In this document: positions 45,767 to 56,675 of the stretch, piece by piece
Numbering within the stretch: the first letter of the stretch is position 1
How the letters are laid out: each line of letters begins with the position of its first letter
DNA from: Pseudomonas rhizosphaerae
GTDB taxonomy: Bacteria; Pseudomonadota; Gammaproteobacteria; Pseudomonadales; Pseudomonadaceae
NCBI RefSeq assembly: GCF_000761155.1
Contig: NZ_CP009533.1
Span: 3,047,001-3,111,000 of the forward strand
Reading direction: 5' to 3'
Length of the DNA stretch: 64,000 nt
Translations under genes and position numbers: made by a program
Notes under the pieces: generated by a model
What the model was told of the DNA's origin: nothing
Databases searched by the model: none
The model's input: the letters and a program-made list of their open reading frames with translations, nothing else

Positions 45767-48151
45767 TCACACCCCACCCGGTGGGACGCGGCGCATGTCC
45801 AGGGTCATCGGCCAGTCATCGTCGACCTTGAGCGGTGGCAGAACTGTCTGGCCAGGGCTGTGGCCGATCCGGAAGAACCGCGCCAGCCGCCTGCTCTCGG
45901 CTTCGTTGGCATTCACCGGAAGGCTTTCGTAGTTGCGGCCACCGGGGTGGACCGCATGATACTGGCAGCCGCCCAGCGAGCGCTGCGTCCAGGTATCGAC
46001 GATGTCGAAGGTCAAGGGCATATCGACTTGATCGGTAGCGCGCTCGCCAAGGTCCGGCTGCCAGGCACGGTAACGCACCCCGGCGACGAACTCGCCGGCA
46101 CGGCCGGTCGCGGTCAACGGCAATGGCCGGCCATTGACGGCAATCCGGTACCGATCCGCCAGCAAGCCGCTGACCCGAACTTGCAGGCGCGCAAGGGATG
46201 CGTCCGGCGACTGCGGCGTGCCGCTGGCACTGCCGCGTCCGGGGCCGGGCTCCAGGGCGTGGCGCAGCTCCAGTTCGATACTTTCGACAGCGTAGTCACC
46301 CATCATGGGAAAGCGGAACGCCAGCTGTGCGGCAAACCACTGGCTATCCATCGCATAGCCCGCCGCGTTGAGATCGCCGATCACTTCGGCAAAATCGCGC
46401 TCGATGAAATACGGCAGCATGAAGCGGTCGTGCAGTTGCGAGCCCCACCGGGTCAACCTGGCCGGTGCGTAAGGCGTGCGCCAGAAACGCGCGACCAGGC
46501 TGCGCAACAACAGTTGCAGAGCCAGGTTCATGCGCGCATGGGGCGGCATTTCCAGCCCCTGCAACCGCAGCACGCCCTGGCGTTCGCCCGGCCCGTCGCC
46601 CTCCAGCTGGGCGATGCAGAACTGCGCGCGGGCAGGATCACCCGTCACATCCACCAGCAGGTGACGCAACAGGCGATCGATCAGCCCCGGCGGGCATGAC
46701 ATGCCGGGTGCGGGCACTTGCGCCAGGGCGATCTCGAGTTCGTACACTGCATCGCTGCGCGTCTCGTCCACTCGTGGGGTTGGCCAGGCCGTGCCACTGA
46801 ACAGGTAGGTCAACGCTGGGTGGTCATGCCAATAGCCAATCAGGCTGCGCAGCAGGTCGGGCCGACGCAGGAAGGGTGAGTCCTGCGCAGTTGTACCGCC
46901 AAGCAGCAGCGGATTGCCGGCGCCGGTACCGCTTTGCCGACCGTCGATCATGAACCTCTGGGTCCCCAGGCGGTTCAATCGGGCCTGCTCGTAAAGGTCA
47001 CCGACCTCCTCGACCGACTGCGCCCAACTCGTCGATGGCGGCATGTCAGCCTTGAACACGCCAGACGTCGAAGTGGCACTGAACCGGCTGGAGGGCAGCT
47101 CGATTCCAGCCTCCCGTGGTACGGCATCGGCAGTGTCGATGGCCACGAAGCTGGGCTCGCTGCCGATGCTCAGGCGCACATCCAGCGCGTGCAGTTCGGC
47201 ATCGACGCGCCGCCCCAACGCCTGCATGTCCGCCCATTGCTGCTCGCTGACCGGCCAGGTGACTCGCGGCGTCTGCCAGATGCGCTGCACCGACATGTGG
47301 TGCGAGAACGTCACCTCGCACGGCTCCACCCGCCCGCTGATCGGTGCCGCCGACGAAGGCTCCGGGCTGCAGGCCAAGGGGATATGGCCTTCACCGGCGA
47401 ACAGACCGGACGTGGCATCCAGGCCGATCCAGCCGGCACCGGGCAGATACACCTCGCACCAGGCATGCAAGTCGGTGAAATCGACATCGGTACCGGATGG
47501 ACCGTCCAGCGCCTGCTCGTCGGCGACCAGCTGGATCAGGTAGCCGGACACGAAGCGCGCCGCAACCCCCAACCTTCTCATCAACTGCACCAGCAGCCAC
47601 GCAGAGTCGCGGCACGACCCGGCCCCGGTAACAAGGGTGTGCTCGGGCGTCTGCACGCCCGGCTCCATGCGCAGCAGGTAGCGGATGTCCTGGCTCAGTT
47701 GCTGGTTGAGCCTGACCAGAAACTCGATGCTGGGAATGGGCGTGCGGTCGATGCCGTCCAAGTACGTTTGAAACCTGGGCGTCAGGGCCAGGGTTTCCAG
47801 ATAAGGGGCCAGCTCGTGCTGTTCCTCCTCGGTGTACGCGAAGGGAATCTGCTGTGCGTGCGGTTCGAGAAAGAAATCGAAAGGGTTGAACACGGCGATC
47901 TCGGCCACCAGGTCCACCTCGATGCGCAGCTGTGTGGCTTTCTCCGGAAACACCAGGCGGGCCAGGTAGTTGCCTTGAGGGTCCTGCTGCCAATTGATGA
48001 AATGCGCCTGCGGCAACACCTTCAAGGCATAGGAAAGCACTCGCGTGCGGCTGTGCGGCGCCGGGCGCAAGCGCACCACTTGAGGGCCGACATCGATGGC
48101 GCGGTCGTAGTGATAATGCGTGACGTGGTTCAGTGCGACATGAATCGGCAC
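45767..48151 (-). CDS. transglutaminase / DUF2126 (putative amidoligase) protein, internally shortened
   Basis: This 794-residue protein starts at GTG 48151, with AGGAGG six bases before it. Residues 1-290 are a transglutaminase-like domain with Cys180 (GAGSCRDSAW), His229 (DLHAWCEVYL) and Asp245 (IGLDATSG). The rest is DUF2126, a putative glutamate-cysteine-ligase-type amidoligase, ending SLGGCQYHAVHPGGRNYESL. Family members, from memory, are near 1100 residues. Here about 300 residues seem missing between GSEPSFVAID (330-339) and MIDGRQSGTGAGNP (about 401-414). Usual GGEPTF reads GSEPSF and GTGGGNH reads GTGAGNP. It may be inactive as a ligase while the transglutaminase half remains intact. 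Confidence 0.82.
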   Translation of the reverse strand: MPIHVALNHVTHYHYDRAIDVGPQVVRLRPAPHSRTRVLSYALKVLPQAHFINWQQDPQGNYLARLVFPEKATQLRIEVDLVAEIAVFNPFDFFLEPHAQQIPFAYTEEEQHELAPYLETLALTPRFQTYLDGIDRTPIPSIEFLVRLNQQLSQDIRYLLRMEPGVQTPEHTLVTGAGSCRDSAWLLVQLMRRLGVAARFVSGYLIQLVADEQALDGPSGTDVDFTDLHAWCEVYLPGAGWIGLDATSGLFAGEGHIPLACSPEPSSAAPISGRVEPCEVTFSHHMSVQRIWQTPRVTWPVSEQQWADMQALGRRVDAELHALDVRLSIGSEPSFVAIDTADAVPREAGIELPSSRFSATSTSGVFKADMPPSTSWAQSVEEVGDLYEQARLNRLGTQRFMIDGRQSGTGAGNPLLLGGTTAQDSPFLRRPDLLRSLIGYWHDHPALTYLFSGTAWPTPRVDETRSDAVYELEIALAQVPAPGMSCPPGLIDRLLRHLLVDVTGDPARAQFCIAQLEGDGPGERQGVLRLQGLEMPPHARMNLALQLLLRSLVARFWRTPYAPARLTRWGSQLHDRFMLPYFIERDFAEVIGDLNAAGYAMDSQWFAAQLAFRFPMMGDYAVESIELELRHALEPGPGRGSASGTPQSPDASLARLQVRVSGLLADRYRIAVNGRPLPLTATGRAGEFVAGVRYRAWQPDLGERATDQVDMPLTFDIVDTWTQRSLGGCQYHAVHPGGRNYESLPVNANEAESRRLARFFRIGHSPGQTVLPPLKVDDDWPMTLDMRRVPPGGV

Positions 48152-48414
48152 GGCGTGCCTCCTGCGAGCCTGGGCGTTGGAGATACCGCGCAAGACTTAT
48201 GCCATCGAGGGCAGCTGCGGCAACGGCCTCCGGCGTGCCCGTGGGTCTGGCACCGGAAGGTACTGCGCCCCTCGGGGTTGCTTCCCATGGTTGCTCCTCA
48301 TGGGTTGTAGCAGCGTCGCACACATTGAGCGCGCCGTCTTGCGATAAACATGTATCGCCGTGCCGCTGGGTCGCCACCCTAGATTGGATGCTTCATTCAT
48401 CACGGAGCATCCAC

Positions 48415-49437
48415 ATGAGCACACACGACGAAACGTCCGAATTCGAACCGCTGCCGACACCCGAAGCAGCACGACAGGAGCCGCAGTTCGATACACGCGA
48501 AACCTGGCAGACCTATCAGCGAGAGCACTACAAATGGCGTACCGGCCTGGACAACGTCAACGATGCCGACATCCCTGAAGACGAAGGCGACCTGCCGCCG
48601 CCCAGTGCCGGCGACATCGCGCTGGAGGTGGGTTTGGGCCTGCTGGGCTCCGGTCCCGGCGCACAGGTCGGTCGAGTTACCCGGCCAGGCGTGGGCCGCG
48701 CACCGCTGCGGCCCTCGACGCCGCGTCCACTTGGGCCAGGCAAGCCGATTGCGGCCGTACTGGCAAAGCCGGCGCCGGCGCGCAATGCCTTCAAGCTCAA
48801 CGCCAAGTTGGCCAATGCTCTGCGCAAGCTCAGCGCCGCCGGTCGAATCAACGCTGGCGCCAGTGCAGCCGACGACTTGCCTCCCGTGCGCAGTTCAGGC
48901 GATATCTCCTTTCTCGAAGCCTTGCTGCAGCAGCGCGCCAACAGCAATGCCCGGGCCATCGGTCAGATCGAAACCACCGCCGAGATCAAGGCCATGGATT
49001 TCCAGGTGCCTGAACGTATCTTCCGCGGCCATCAGGGCAATACGGCGCAAGAGATTCCTCAGACCGGCCTGCAGCGCGCCCCGGGTGGGCGCCTGGAAGG
49101 TGACGACTACCTGGCGGCGATCATCAAGCACACGGCTCGGCAAGGGGGCAGTGCCGGCGAGGTCCTGTCGCTGAGTGCCGACAAGGCCGTTGCCAGCAGA
49201 TTCGCCAAGGGCCGAGGGGTGCCGGTGTTCGAAGTCGATACCACCCACGACCCGAAGGCGTATCGCACCATCGGCGACATCCTGCTGACAGACGCCGAGC
49301 GCTTGATACTGGCCAGGAAAGTCACGCGCGCGACCGTGCTCAAGGCCGTCGACAATATCGGCGTGCATCAGGAAGCGGAGGTGTTCTATGTGAAGGGCGA
49401 CATTCCCGCCACCCACGTGGTGGGCGTGGCTGGCTGA
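48415..49437 (+). CDS. probable ADP-ribosyltransferase toxin
   Basis: The 340-residue protein begins MSTHDETSEFEPLPTPEAAR. The N-terminal 190 residues are Pro/Gly-rich and variable. From about residue 196 there is an R-S-E type ADP-ribosyltransferase: Arg204 in RIFRGHQG, Ser252/254 in LSLSADKAVASRFA, and Glu320/322 in HQEAEVFYVKGDIP, near the C-terminal end as in cholera/pierisin-like toxins. It would transfer ADP-ribose from NAD to a host or rival target. CGGAG lies before the ATG. No signal peptide, secretion domain or immunity gene is seen on either side, so delivery (perhaps type VI) is unknown. Confidence 0.72.
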   Translation: MSTHDETSEFEPLPTPEAARQEPQFDTRETWQTYQREHYKWRTGLDNVNDADIPEDEGDLPPPSAGDIALEVGLGLLGSGPGAQVGRVTRPGVGRAPLRPSTPRPLGPGKPIAAVLAKPAPARNAFKLNAKLANALRKLSAAGRINAGASAADDLPPVRSSGDISFLEALLQQRANSNARAIGQIETTAEIKAMDFQVPERIFRGHQGNTAQEIPQTGLQRAPGGRLEGDDYLAAIIKHTARQGGSAGEVLSLSADKAVASRFAKGRGVPVFEVDTTHDPKAYRTIGDILLTDAERLILARKVTRATVLKAVDNIGVHQEAEVFYVKGDIPATHVVGVAG

Positions 49438-49491
49438 ACGCTCCGGCAGCGCCCCTGGGCTGCAGGGGAGCAGCCCAGAGGTAGTCCAGCG

Positions 49492-51792
<2,301 letters not shown>

Positions 51793-51890
51793 GTCGATGA
51801 CCGTATGAAAAATCGCGGGCGCGGAATATAGCACAAAAAATAACCAATTCCGATGGCTTTAGTCGGAAATAGGCGGCGGAGACATTTATC

Positions 51891-52000
51891 CGGTAGACCT
51901 GATAAACCGCAGTGACCCTTTCGCGGGCAGAGCCCGCTCCCACACGAAGCGGTGCTGTACGCGGCCCCTGTGGGAGCGGGTTCTACCCGCGAAGGGGCCG
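51891..52000. repeat. REP pair (family C) between ygiQ and dnaB
   Basis: TTCGCGGGCAGAGCCCGCTC and the inverse GTGGGAGCGGGTTCTACCCG are about 25 bases apart. The preceding TAGACCTGATAAACCGCAGTG resembles the centre of family B REPINs, so this is a mixed element. Confidence 0.8.
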
Positions 52001-52014
52001 GACCTGCAGAATCA

Positions 52015-53412
52015 CTACTCGTCGTCGTCGAAGTTGTAGCTGCCCGGCGCCAGGTTCTCGAAGCGGGTGTACTTGCCGATGAACGCCAGGCGAATGAAAC
52101 CAATCGGGCCGTTGCGCTGCTTGCCGATGATGATCTCGGCGATGCCCTTGTGCTCGGTTTCCGGGTGATACACCTCGTCGCGATACACGAACATGATCAC
52201 GTCGGCGTCCTGCTCGATGGCACCGGATTCACGCAAGTCGGAGTTCACCGGACGCTTGTTCGGCCGCTGCTCGAGCGAGCGGTTGAGCTGCGACAGCGCC
52301 ACCACCGGGCAATTGAATTCCTTGGCCAAGGCTTTCAACGAGCGCGAGATCTCGGAAATCTCGTTGGTACGGTTGTCACCGCTGGAGCCGGGAATCTGCA
52401 TCAACTGCAGGTAGTCGATCATGATCAGGCCGATCTCGCCGTGCTCGCGCACCAGACGGCGCGTGCGCGCACGCATTTCCGAAGGGCTGATGCCCGCCGT
52501 GTCGTCGATGAACAGCTTGCGATCGTTGAGCAGGTTGACCGCCGAGGTCAGCCGGGGCCAGTCGTCATCGTCCAGACGGCCCGAGCGCACCTTGGTCTGG
52601 TCGATACGCCCCAGCGAAGAAAGCATACGCATGATCAGCGAATCGCCTGGCATTTCCAGCGAGTACACCAGAACGGCTTTCTCGCTGCGCAACACCGCGT
52701 TTTCCACCAGGTTCATGGCGAAGGTGGTCTTGCCCATGGACGGACGGCCGGCAACGATGATCAGGTCGGCTGGCTGCAGGCCGCTGGTCTTCTCGTCGAG
52801 GTCGGTGTAGCCGGTGGACAGGCCGGTGATCGCCGCATCGGTATTGAACAGCGTGTCGATGCGATCGATGGCCTTGGTCAGCAGGTCGTTGACGCTGACA
52901 GGGCCGCCGGTCTTGGGCCGCGCCTCGGCGATCTGGAAGATCTGCCGCTCGGCCTCGTCGAGAATCTCGGCGGCGTTGCGACCTTGGGGATTGAACGCAC
53001 TGTCGGCAATCTCGCTGCTGATGCTGATCAGCTGGCGCAACGTGGCCCGCTCGCGCACGATCTGCGCATAGGCCTTGATGTTGGCCACCGACGGCGTGTT
53101 CTTCGCCAGCTCGCCCAGATAGCCCAGGCCACCGACTTGAGTACCCTGCCCTTCCTTGTCCAACTGCTCGTGCAGGGTCACCACGTCGAACGGCGTGTTC
53201 TGATCGGCCAGCTTGGCGATGGCACGAAAGATCAGACGGTGGTCATGACGATAGAAATCGCCGTCCGAAACCTGATCCAGCACACGCTCCCAGGCATCGT
53301 TGTCCAGCATCAAGCCACCGAGCACGGCCTGTTCGGCCTCGATGGAATGCGGCGGCACCTTGAGGGCAGCGGTTTGCAGATCGTATTGCTCGGGAGCGGA
53401 TATCTCGTTCAT
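52015..53412 (-). CDS. dnaB: replicative DNA helicase DnaB
   Basis: The 465-residue helicase begins MNEISAPEQYDLQTAALKVP. It has the N-terminal DnaB domain (HSIEAEQAVLGGLMLDNDAW), the RecA-like core with Walker A VAGRPSMGKTTFAMNLVENA, and Walker B LIMIDYLQLM. It unwinds DNA at the replication fork. The in-frame TTG at 53436 is not needed. No intein is present. It lies downstream of rplI as is usual in Pseudomonas, behind a terminator. Confidence 0.96.
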   Translation of the reverse strand: MNEISAPEQYDLQTAALKVPPHSIEAEQAVLGGLMLDNDAWERVLDQVSDGDFYRHDHRLIFRAIAKLADQNTPFDVVTLHEQLDKEGQGTQVGGLGYLGELAKNTPSVANIKAYAQIVRERATLRQLISISSEIADSAFNPQGRNAAEILDEAERQIFQIAEARPKTGGPVSVNDLLTKAIDRIDTLFNTDAAITGLSTGYTDLDEKTSGLQPADLIIVAGRPSMGKTTFAMNLVENAVLRSEKAVLVYSLEMPGDSLIMRMLSSLGRIDQTKVRSGRLDDDDWPRLTSAVNLLNDRKLFIDDTAGISPSEMRARTRRLVREHGEIGLIMIDYLQLMQIPGSSGDNRTNEISEISRSLKALAKEFNCPVVALSQLNRSLEQRPNKRPVNSDLRESGAIEQDADVIMFVYRDEVYHPETEHKGIAEIIIGKQRNGPIGFIRLAFIGKYTRFENLAPGSYNFDDDE

Positions 53413-53450
53413 GGCCACTTGAAATTCGGGTTGCAAAAAACAGCTTCTCT

Positions 53451-53489
53451 ACAAAAACAAAGGGCACGGCCTGTAAACAGGTCGTGCCC
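53451..53489 (-). terminator. rho-independent terminator after rplI
   Basis: On the minus strand GGGCACGACCTGT and ACAGGCCGTGCCC form a long stem with one G-T pair, then TTTGTTTTTG. It ends the ribosomal protein transcript in front of dnaB. Confidence 0.88.
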
Positions 53490-53526
53490 GATGTTAAACC
53501 GCCCGGCACCCGAGGTGCCAGCCGAC

Positions 53527-53973
53527 TTATGCAGCTACTACGACAACACGTACGGTAGCTTCAACGTCGCTGTGCAGGTGCACGGCTACGTCGTATTCGC
53601 CAACGTTACGGATGGTGCCGTTCGGCAGACGCACTTCAGCCTTGGCCACTTCAACGCCGGAGGCGGTCAGGGCGTCAGCGATGTCGTGGGTGCCGATCGA
53701 ACCGAACAGCTTGCCTTCGTCGCCAGCGGTGGCAGTGATGGTCACTTCCAGCTCGGCCAGTTGGGCAGCACGGGTTTCGGCCGAAGCCTTCTTGTCGGCA
53801 GCTGCTTTTTCCAGCTCGGCGCGACGCTCTTCGAACGCAGCCAGGTTGGCAGCGGTCGCAGCGGTAGCCTTGCCGAATGGCAGCAGGAAGTTACGACCGT
53901 AACCGGCCTTAACATTTACCTTATCGCCCAGGTTGCCCAGGTTGGCGACTTTTTCCAGCAGGATCAGTTCCAT
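53527..53973 (-). CDS. rplI: 50S ribosomal protein L9
   Basis: The 148-residue protein begins [20 protein letters not shown] and has the L9 signature [13 protein letters not shown]. The long central helix separates the two globular ends. It is fourth in the rpsF-rpsR-DUF2232-rplI operon. Confidence 0.97.
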   Translation of the reverse strand: MELILLEKVANLGNLGDKVNVKAGYGRNFLLPFGKATAATAANLAAFEERRAELEKAAADKKASAETRAAQLAELEVTITATAGDEGKLFGSIGTHDIADALTASGVEVAKAEVRLPNGTIRNVGEYDVAVHLHSDVEATVRVVVVAA

Positions 53974-53994
53974 TTGGTATAAACCTCTTAACTT

Positions 53995-54891
53995 TTAACC
54001 TTCACCGTTCGCGGAATCGCTATCGGTGCCTTTCGGCCCGATTCGGCCGCGAAAATCAATCAGGCTGTCGACAATGGCCAAGACCACGAGCAACGGATAG
54101 ATCAGCTGCATGAACAGCACGAGCGTGACGTACATCCCCACGAGCCAGAACCTGCCCAGCTTGCCCGCCTTGACCAGCCCATGCATCAGGGCCAGCCCGG
54201 CGAACACCAACGGTACGCTGCACAGCGGCGTTAGCATGGCCATCTGAGGTCCGAAGTTCGGACCGATGAGCATGCACGCCAGCAGCAGTACCGCTGGCCA
54301 GAGTGGAATGCGAATGGCGCGAAACTCGCTGCCGAAACCACCCGGGTTGTACAACGCCGCCTGCCAGTAACGCCCCAGCATCAGGGCCGCCACGCTGACG
54401 ACTTGCAACAAGGCCGCTATCAGGCCATTGAGTACCGGTGCAATGAGGTTGCCAAGGTTTGCCCGCTCTTCTACCGACATCTGCAGGTAGAGACCACCGA
54501 GCATCTGCGGCAGGCGTTCGTTCAACGCCTGCGCCAACGCTTCGATGGGTTCGCGAAACACCACACCCAACAACACTCCGTACACCAGCCCCAGCGCTAT
54601 GCTGGCCAGCAGCACGCGATTCCAGGCCCACCCCGCGCGCAACAGCGCCGCGAGCCCCAGCGCGCCCAGCAACACCATCAAGGTGCGCGGTTCGCCGAAA
54701 TACCACCAGGCCAAAGCCGGCAGCAGGGCCCAGACGAGGACGCCAAAGGCGTCACTCATGCCGCGCCGCAGGTACACCAGGCACGCTGCGGCAGCACTCA
54801 ACCAGAACAACAGCGGCAATGCCGCGCATCCGACCACTACCAGAGTGGCCTGCATGCGACCGCGCATGATGAAATCAGCCAGGGCACGCAT
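53995..54891 (-). CDS. DUF2232-like integral membrane protein
   Basis: The 298-residue protein begins MRALADFIMRGRMQATLVVV and has about eight hydrophobic helices, with a soluble turn VSVEERANLGNLIAPVLNGL near the middle. It lies between rpsR and rplI, the usual place of a YybS/DUF2232 membrane protein in Pseudomonas. Function is unknown. The C-terminus is short and acidic. Confidence 0.8.
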   Translation of the reverse strand: MRALADFIMRGRMQATLVVVGCAALPLLFWLSAAAACLVYLRRGMSDAFGVLVWALLPALAWWYFGEPRTLMVLLGALGLAALLRAGWAWNRVLLASIALGLVYGVLLGVVFREPIEALAQALNERLPQMLGGLYLQMSVEERANLGNLIAPVLNGLIAALLQVVSVAALMLGRYWQAALYNPGGFGSEFRAIRIPLWPAVLLLACMLIGPNFGPQMAMLTPLCSVPLVFAGLALMHGLVKAGKLGRFWLVGMYVTLVLFMQLIYPLLVVLAIVDSLIDFRGRIGPKGTDSDSANGEG

Positions 54892-54929
54892 GCGTATCTA
54901 TCCTTTTACTACTTGTCGACAACCCGGTC

Positions 54930-55160
54930 TCAGCGGCCGTGGCTGTCGGTGTAGGCCAGCAGGGCCAGGAAGCGGGCGCGCTTGATAGCGACGGCCAGCT
55001 GACGCTGATAACGAGCCTTGGTACCGGTGATACGGCTTGGAACGATCTTGCCGGTTTCGGATACGTAGGCTTTCAGAGTGTTGAGATCCTTGTAATCGAT
55101 CTCCTTCACATCTTCAGCGGTGAAGCGGCAAAATTTACGACGACGGAAGAAACGTGCCAT
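54930..55160 (-). CDS. rpsR: 30S ribosomal protein S18
   Basis: The 76-residue protein begins [20 protein letters not shown] and carries [20 protein letters not shown]. It binds S6 on the small-subunit platform. It is second in the operon, 28 bases after rpsF. Confidence 0.97.
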   Translation of the reverse strand: MARFFRRRKFCRFTAEDVKEIDYKDLNTLKAYVSETGKIVPSRITGTKARYQRQLAVAIKRARFLALLAYTDSHGR

Positions 55161-55188
55161 GTAATAGGCTCCTCAAAAGGTCCGTGGA

Positions 55189-55614
55189 TTACTCGTCAGC
55201 GTTATCGCTGTTGTCGCTGTTGTCACTGTCATCGCCATCGGCGCTGTCAGAGTGCTCAGGACGGTCACGACGCTCACGGCGCTCGCTGCGGTTTTCTTCT
55301 GCCTTGAGCATCTCGGACTGGTCGGTGACGGCTTCGTCGCGACGGATGACAAGGTTACGGATCACGGCATCGTTGTAGCGGAAGTTGTCTTCCAGCTCGG
55401 CCAGGGCCTTGCCGGTGCACTCAACGTTCAGCATCACGTAGTGAGCCTTGTGAACGTTGTTGATGGCGTAGGCCAGTTGACGACGGCCCCAATCTTCCAG
55501 ACGGTGGATCTTGCCGCCGTCTTCTTCGATCAGCTTGGTGTAACGCTCAACCATGCCGCCGACTTGCTCGCTCTGATCCGGGTGGACCAGAAAGATGATT
55601 TCGTAATGACGCAT
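55189..55614 (-). CDS. rpsF: 30S ribosomal protein S6
   Basis: The 141-residue protein begins [20 protein letters not shown]. It is S6 with a long acidic/charged C-terminal tail ([20 protein letters not shown] onward) that ends in D/S/N-rich sequence. The tail is the region where S6 is modified with glutamates by RimK in E. coli; here it is D-rich and ends DNADE. First gene of its operon. Confidence 0.96.
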   Translation of the reverse strand: MRHYEIIFLVHPDQSEQVGGMVERYTKLIEEDGGKIHRLEDWGRRQLAYAINNVHKAHYVMLNVECTGKALAELEDNFRYNDAVIRNLVIRRDEAVTDQSEMLKAEENRSERRERRDRPEHSDSADGDDSDNSDNSDNADE

Positions 55615-55814
55615 GAATGCTCCTTACGGGTTGTAGCCTGCCGCCAGAGCGGTCAGACAAGGAGTGAATGACACTGTGGGTCTTGCCATGTGAGGTCGAT
55701 AGATGCGCACGGGTGCGCCAGCCATCACGGCAAGGGGCGCAATTGTAGAGAAGGGGGTGGGGGGAAGCAAGGGGATTGGTGAATATTTGAACAGCGGTGG
55801 TGGCGACACCGGCT

Positions 55815-55903
55815 CGTAGGAACGGTCATCGGCCGCGAAGCTTCCACCGTGACCTTCAAGGTAAACCTGGGTGGGCTCTTCGCGGCCGAGGACCGCTCCT
55901 ACG
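55815..55903. repeat. REPIN (family B) between rpsF and rlmB
   Basis: GTAGGAACGGTCATCGGCCG on the left, TTCGCGGCCGAGGACCGCTC on the right, about 40 bases between. The left arm has one change from the usual GGAGCGG. The centre lacks the ACCGCAG text. Confidence 0.82.
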
Positions 55904-55913
55904 AGACATCACA

Positions 55914-56675
55914 TCAGGCTTTTTTGCCGCTCGCCTTCAAGCCACGCTGCCGAACAGCCTCGAACAGACACACCCCGGTCGCCACCGACACGTTCAGGCT
56001 GCTCACACTGCCGGCCATCGGCAGTTTCACCAGGTAGTCGCAGTGCTCGCGGGTCAGGCGGCGCATGCCCTTGCCCTCGGCGCCCATGATCAGGATGGTC
56101 GGTCCGGTCAGGTCCTGCTGGTAGATCTCGATTTCCGCCTCGCCAGCGGTCCCCACCACCCACAGCCCGCGCTGCTGCAGCTTTTCCAGCGTACGCGCCA
56201 AGTTGGTCACGGCCACCAGCGGAATCACTTCCGCCGCGCCGCAAGCCACCTTGCGCACGGCCGGGGTCAGGGTGGCCGACTTGTCCTTGGGCACGATCAC
56301 CGCCAGCGCACCGGCCGCATCGGCGGTCCGCAGGCAAGCCCCCAGGTTGTGCGGGTCGGTCACGCCGTCCAGGACCAGCAACAGCGGTGGACCTTCGGTG
56401 CGATCGAGCAACTCGTCGAGCATCGCTTCGCCCCACACCTGGCTCGGGCTGACCTCGGCCACGACGCCCTGATGCACCCCTTCGACCCAGGCATCCAGCT
56501 CACGCCGCTCGGCCTGCCCAACGGCTACGCGGTTCTGCGTGGCCAGCTCGACCAACGTCTGTACCCGTGGCTCGCTGCGGCCATCGGACAACCAGATCTG
56601 CTTGACCCGTTTCGGGTGATGGCGCAACAACGCTTCGACGGCGTGTACGCCATAGATCTTTTCCAACTGACTCAT
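55914..56675 (-). CDS. rlmB: 23S rRNA (guanosine-2'-O)-methyltransferase RlmB
   Basis: The 253-residue SpoU-family enzyme begins MSQLEKIYGVHAVEALLRHH. It has the SpoU motifs LDGVTDPHNLGACLRTADAA near residue 115, ILIMGAEGKGMRRL and VSSLNVSVATGVCLFEAVRQ. It methylates G2251 of 23S rRNA. It overlaps the end of rnr by four bases, a usual arrangement. Confidence 0.95.
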   Translation of the reverse strand: MSQLEKIYGVHAVEALLRHHPKRVKQIWLSDGRSEPRVQTLVELATQNRVAVGQAERRELDAWVEGVHQGVVAEVSPSQVWGEAMLDELLDRTEGPPLLLVLDGVTDPHNLGACLRTADAAGALAVIVPKDKSATLTPAVRKVACGAAEVIPLVAVTNLARTLEKLQQRGLWVVGTAGEAEIEIYQQDLTGPTILIMGAEGKGMRRLTREHCDYLVKLPMAGSVSSLNVSVATGVCLFEAVRQRGLKASGKKA

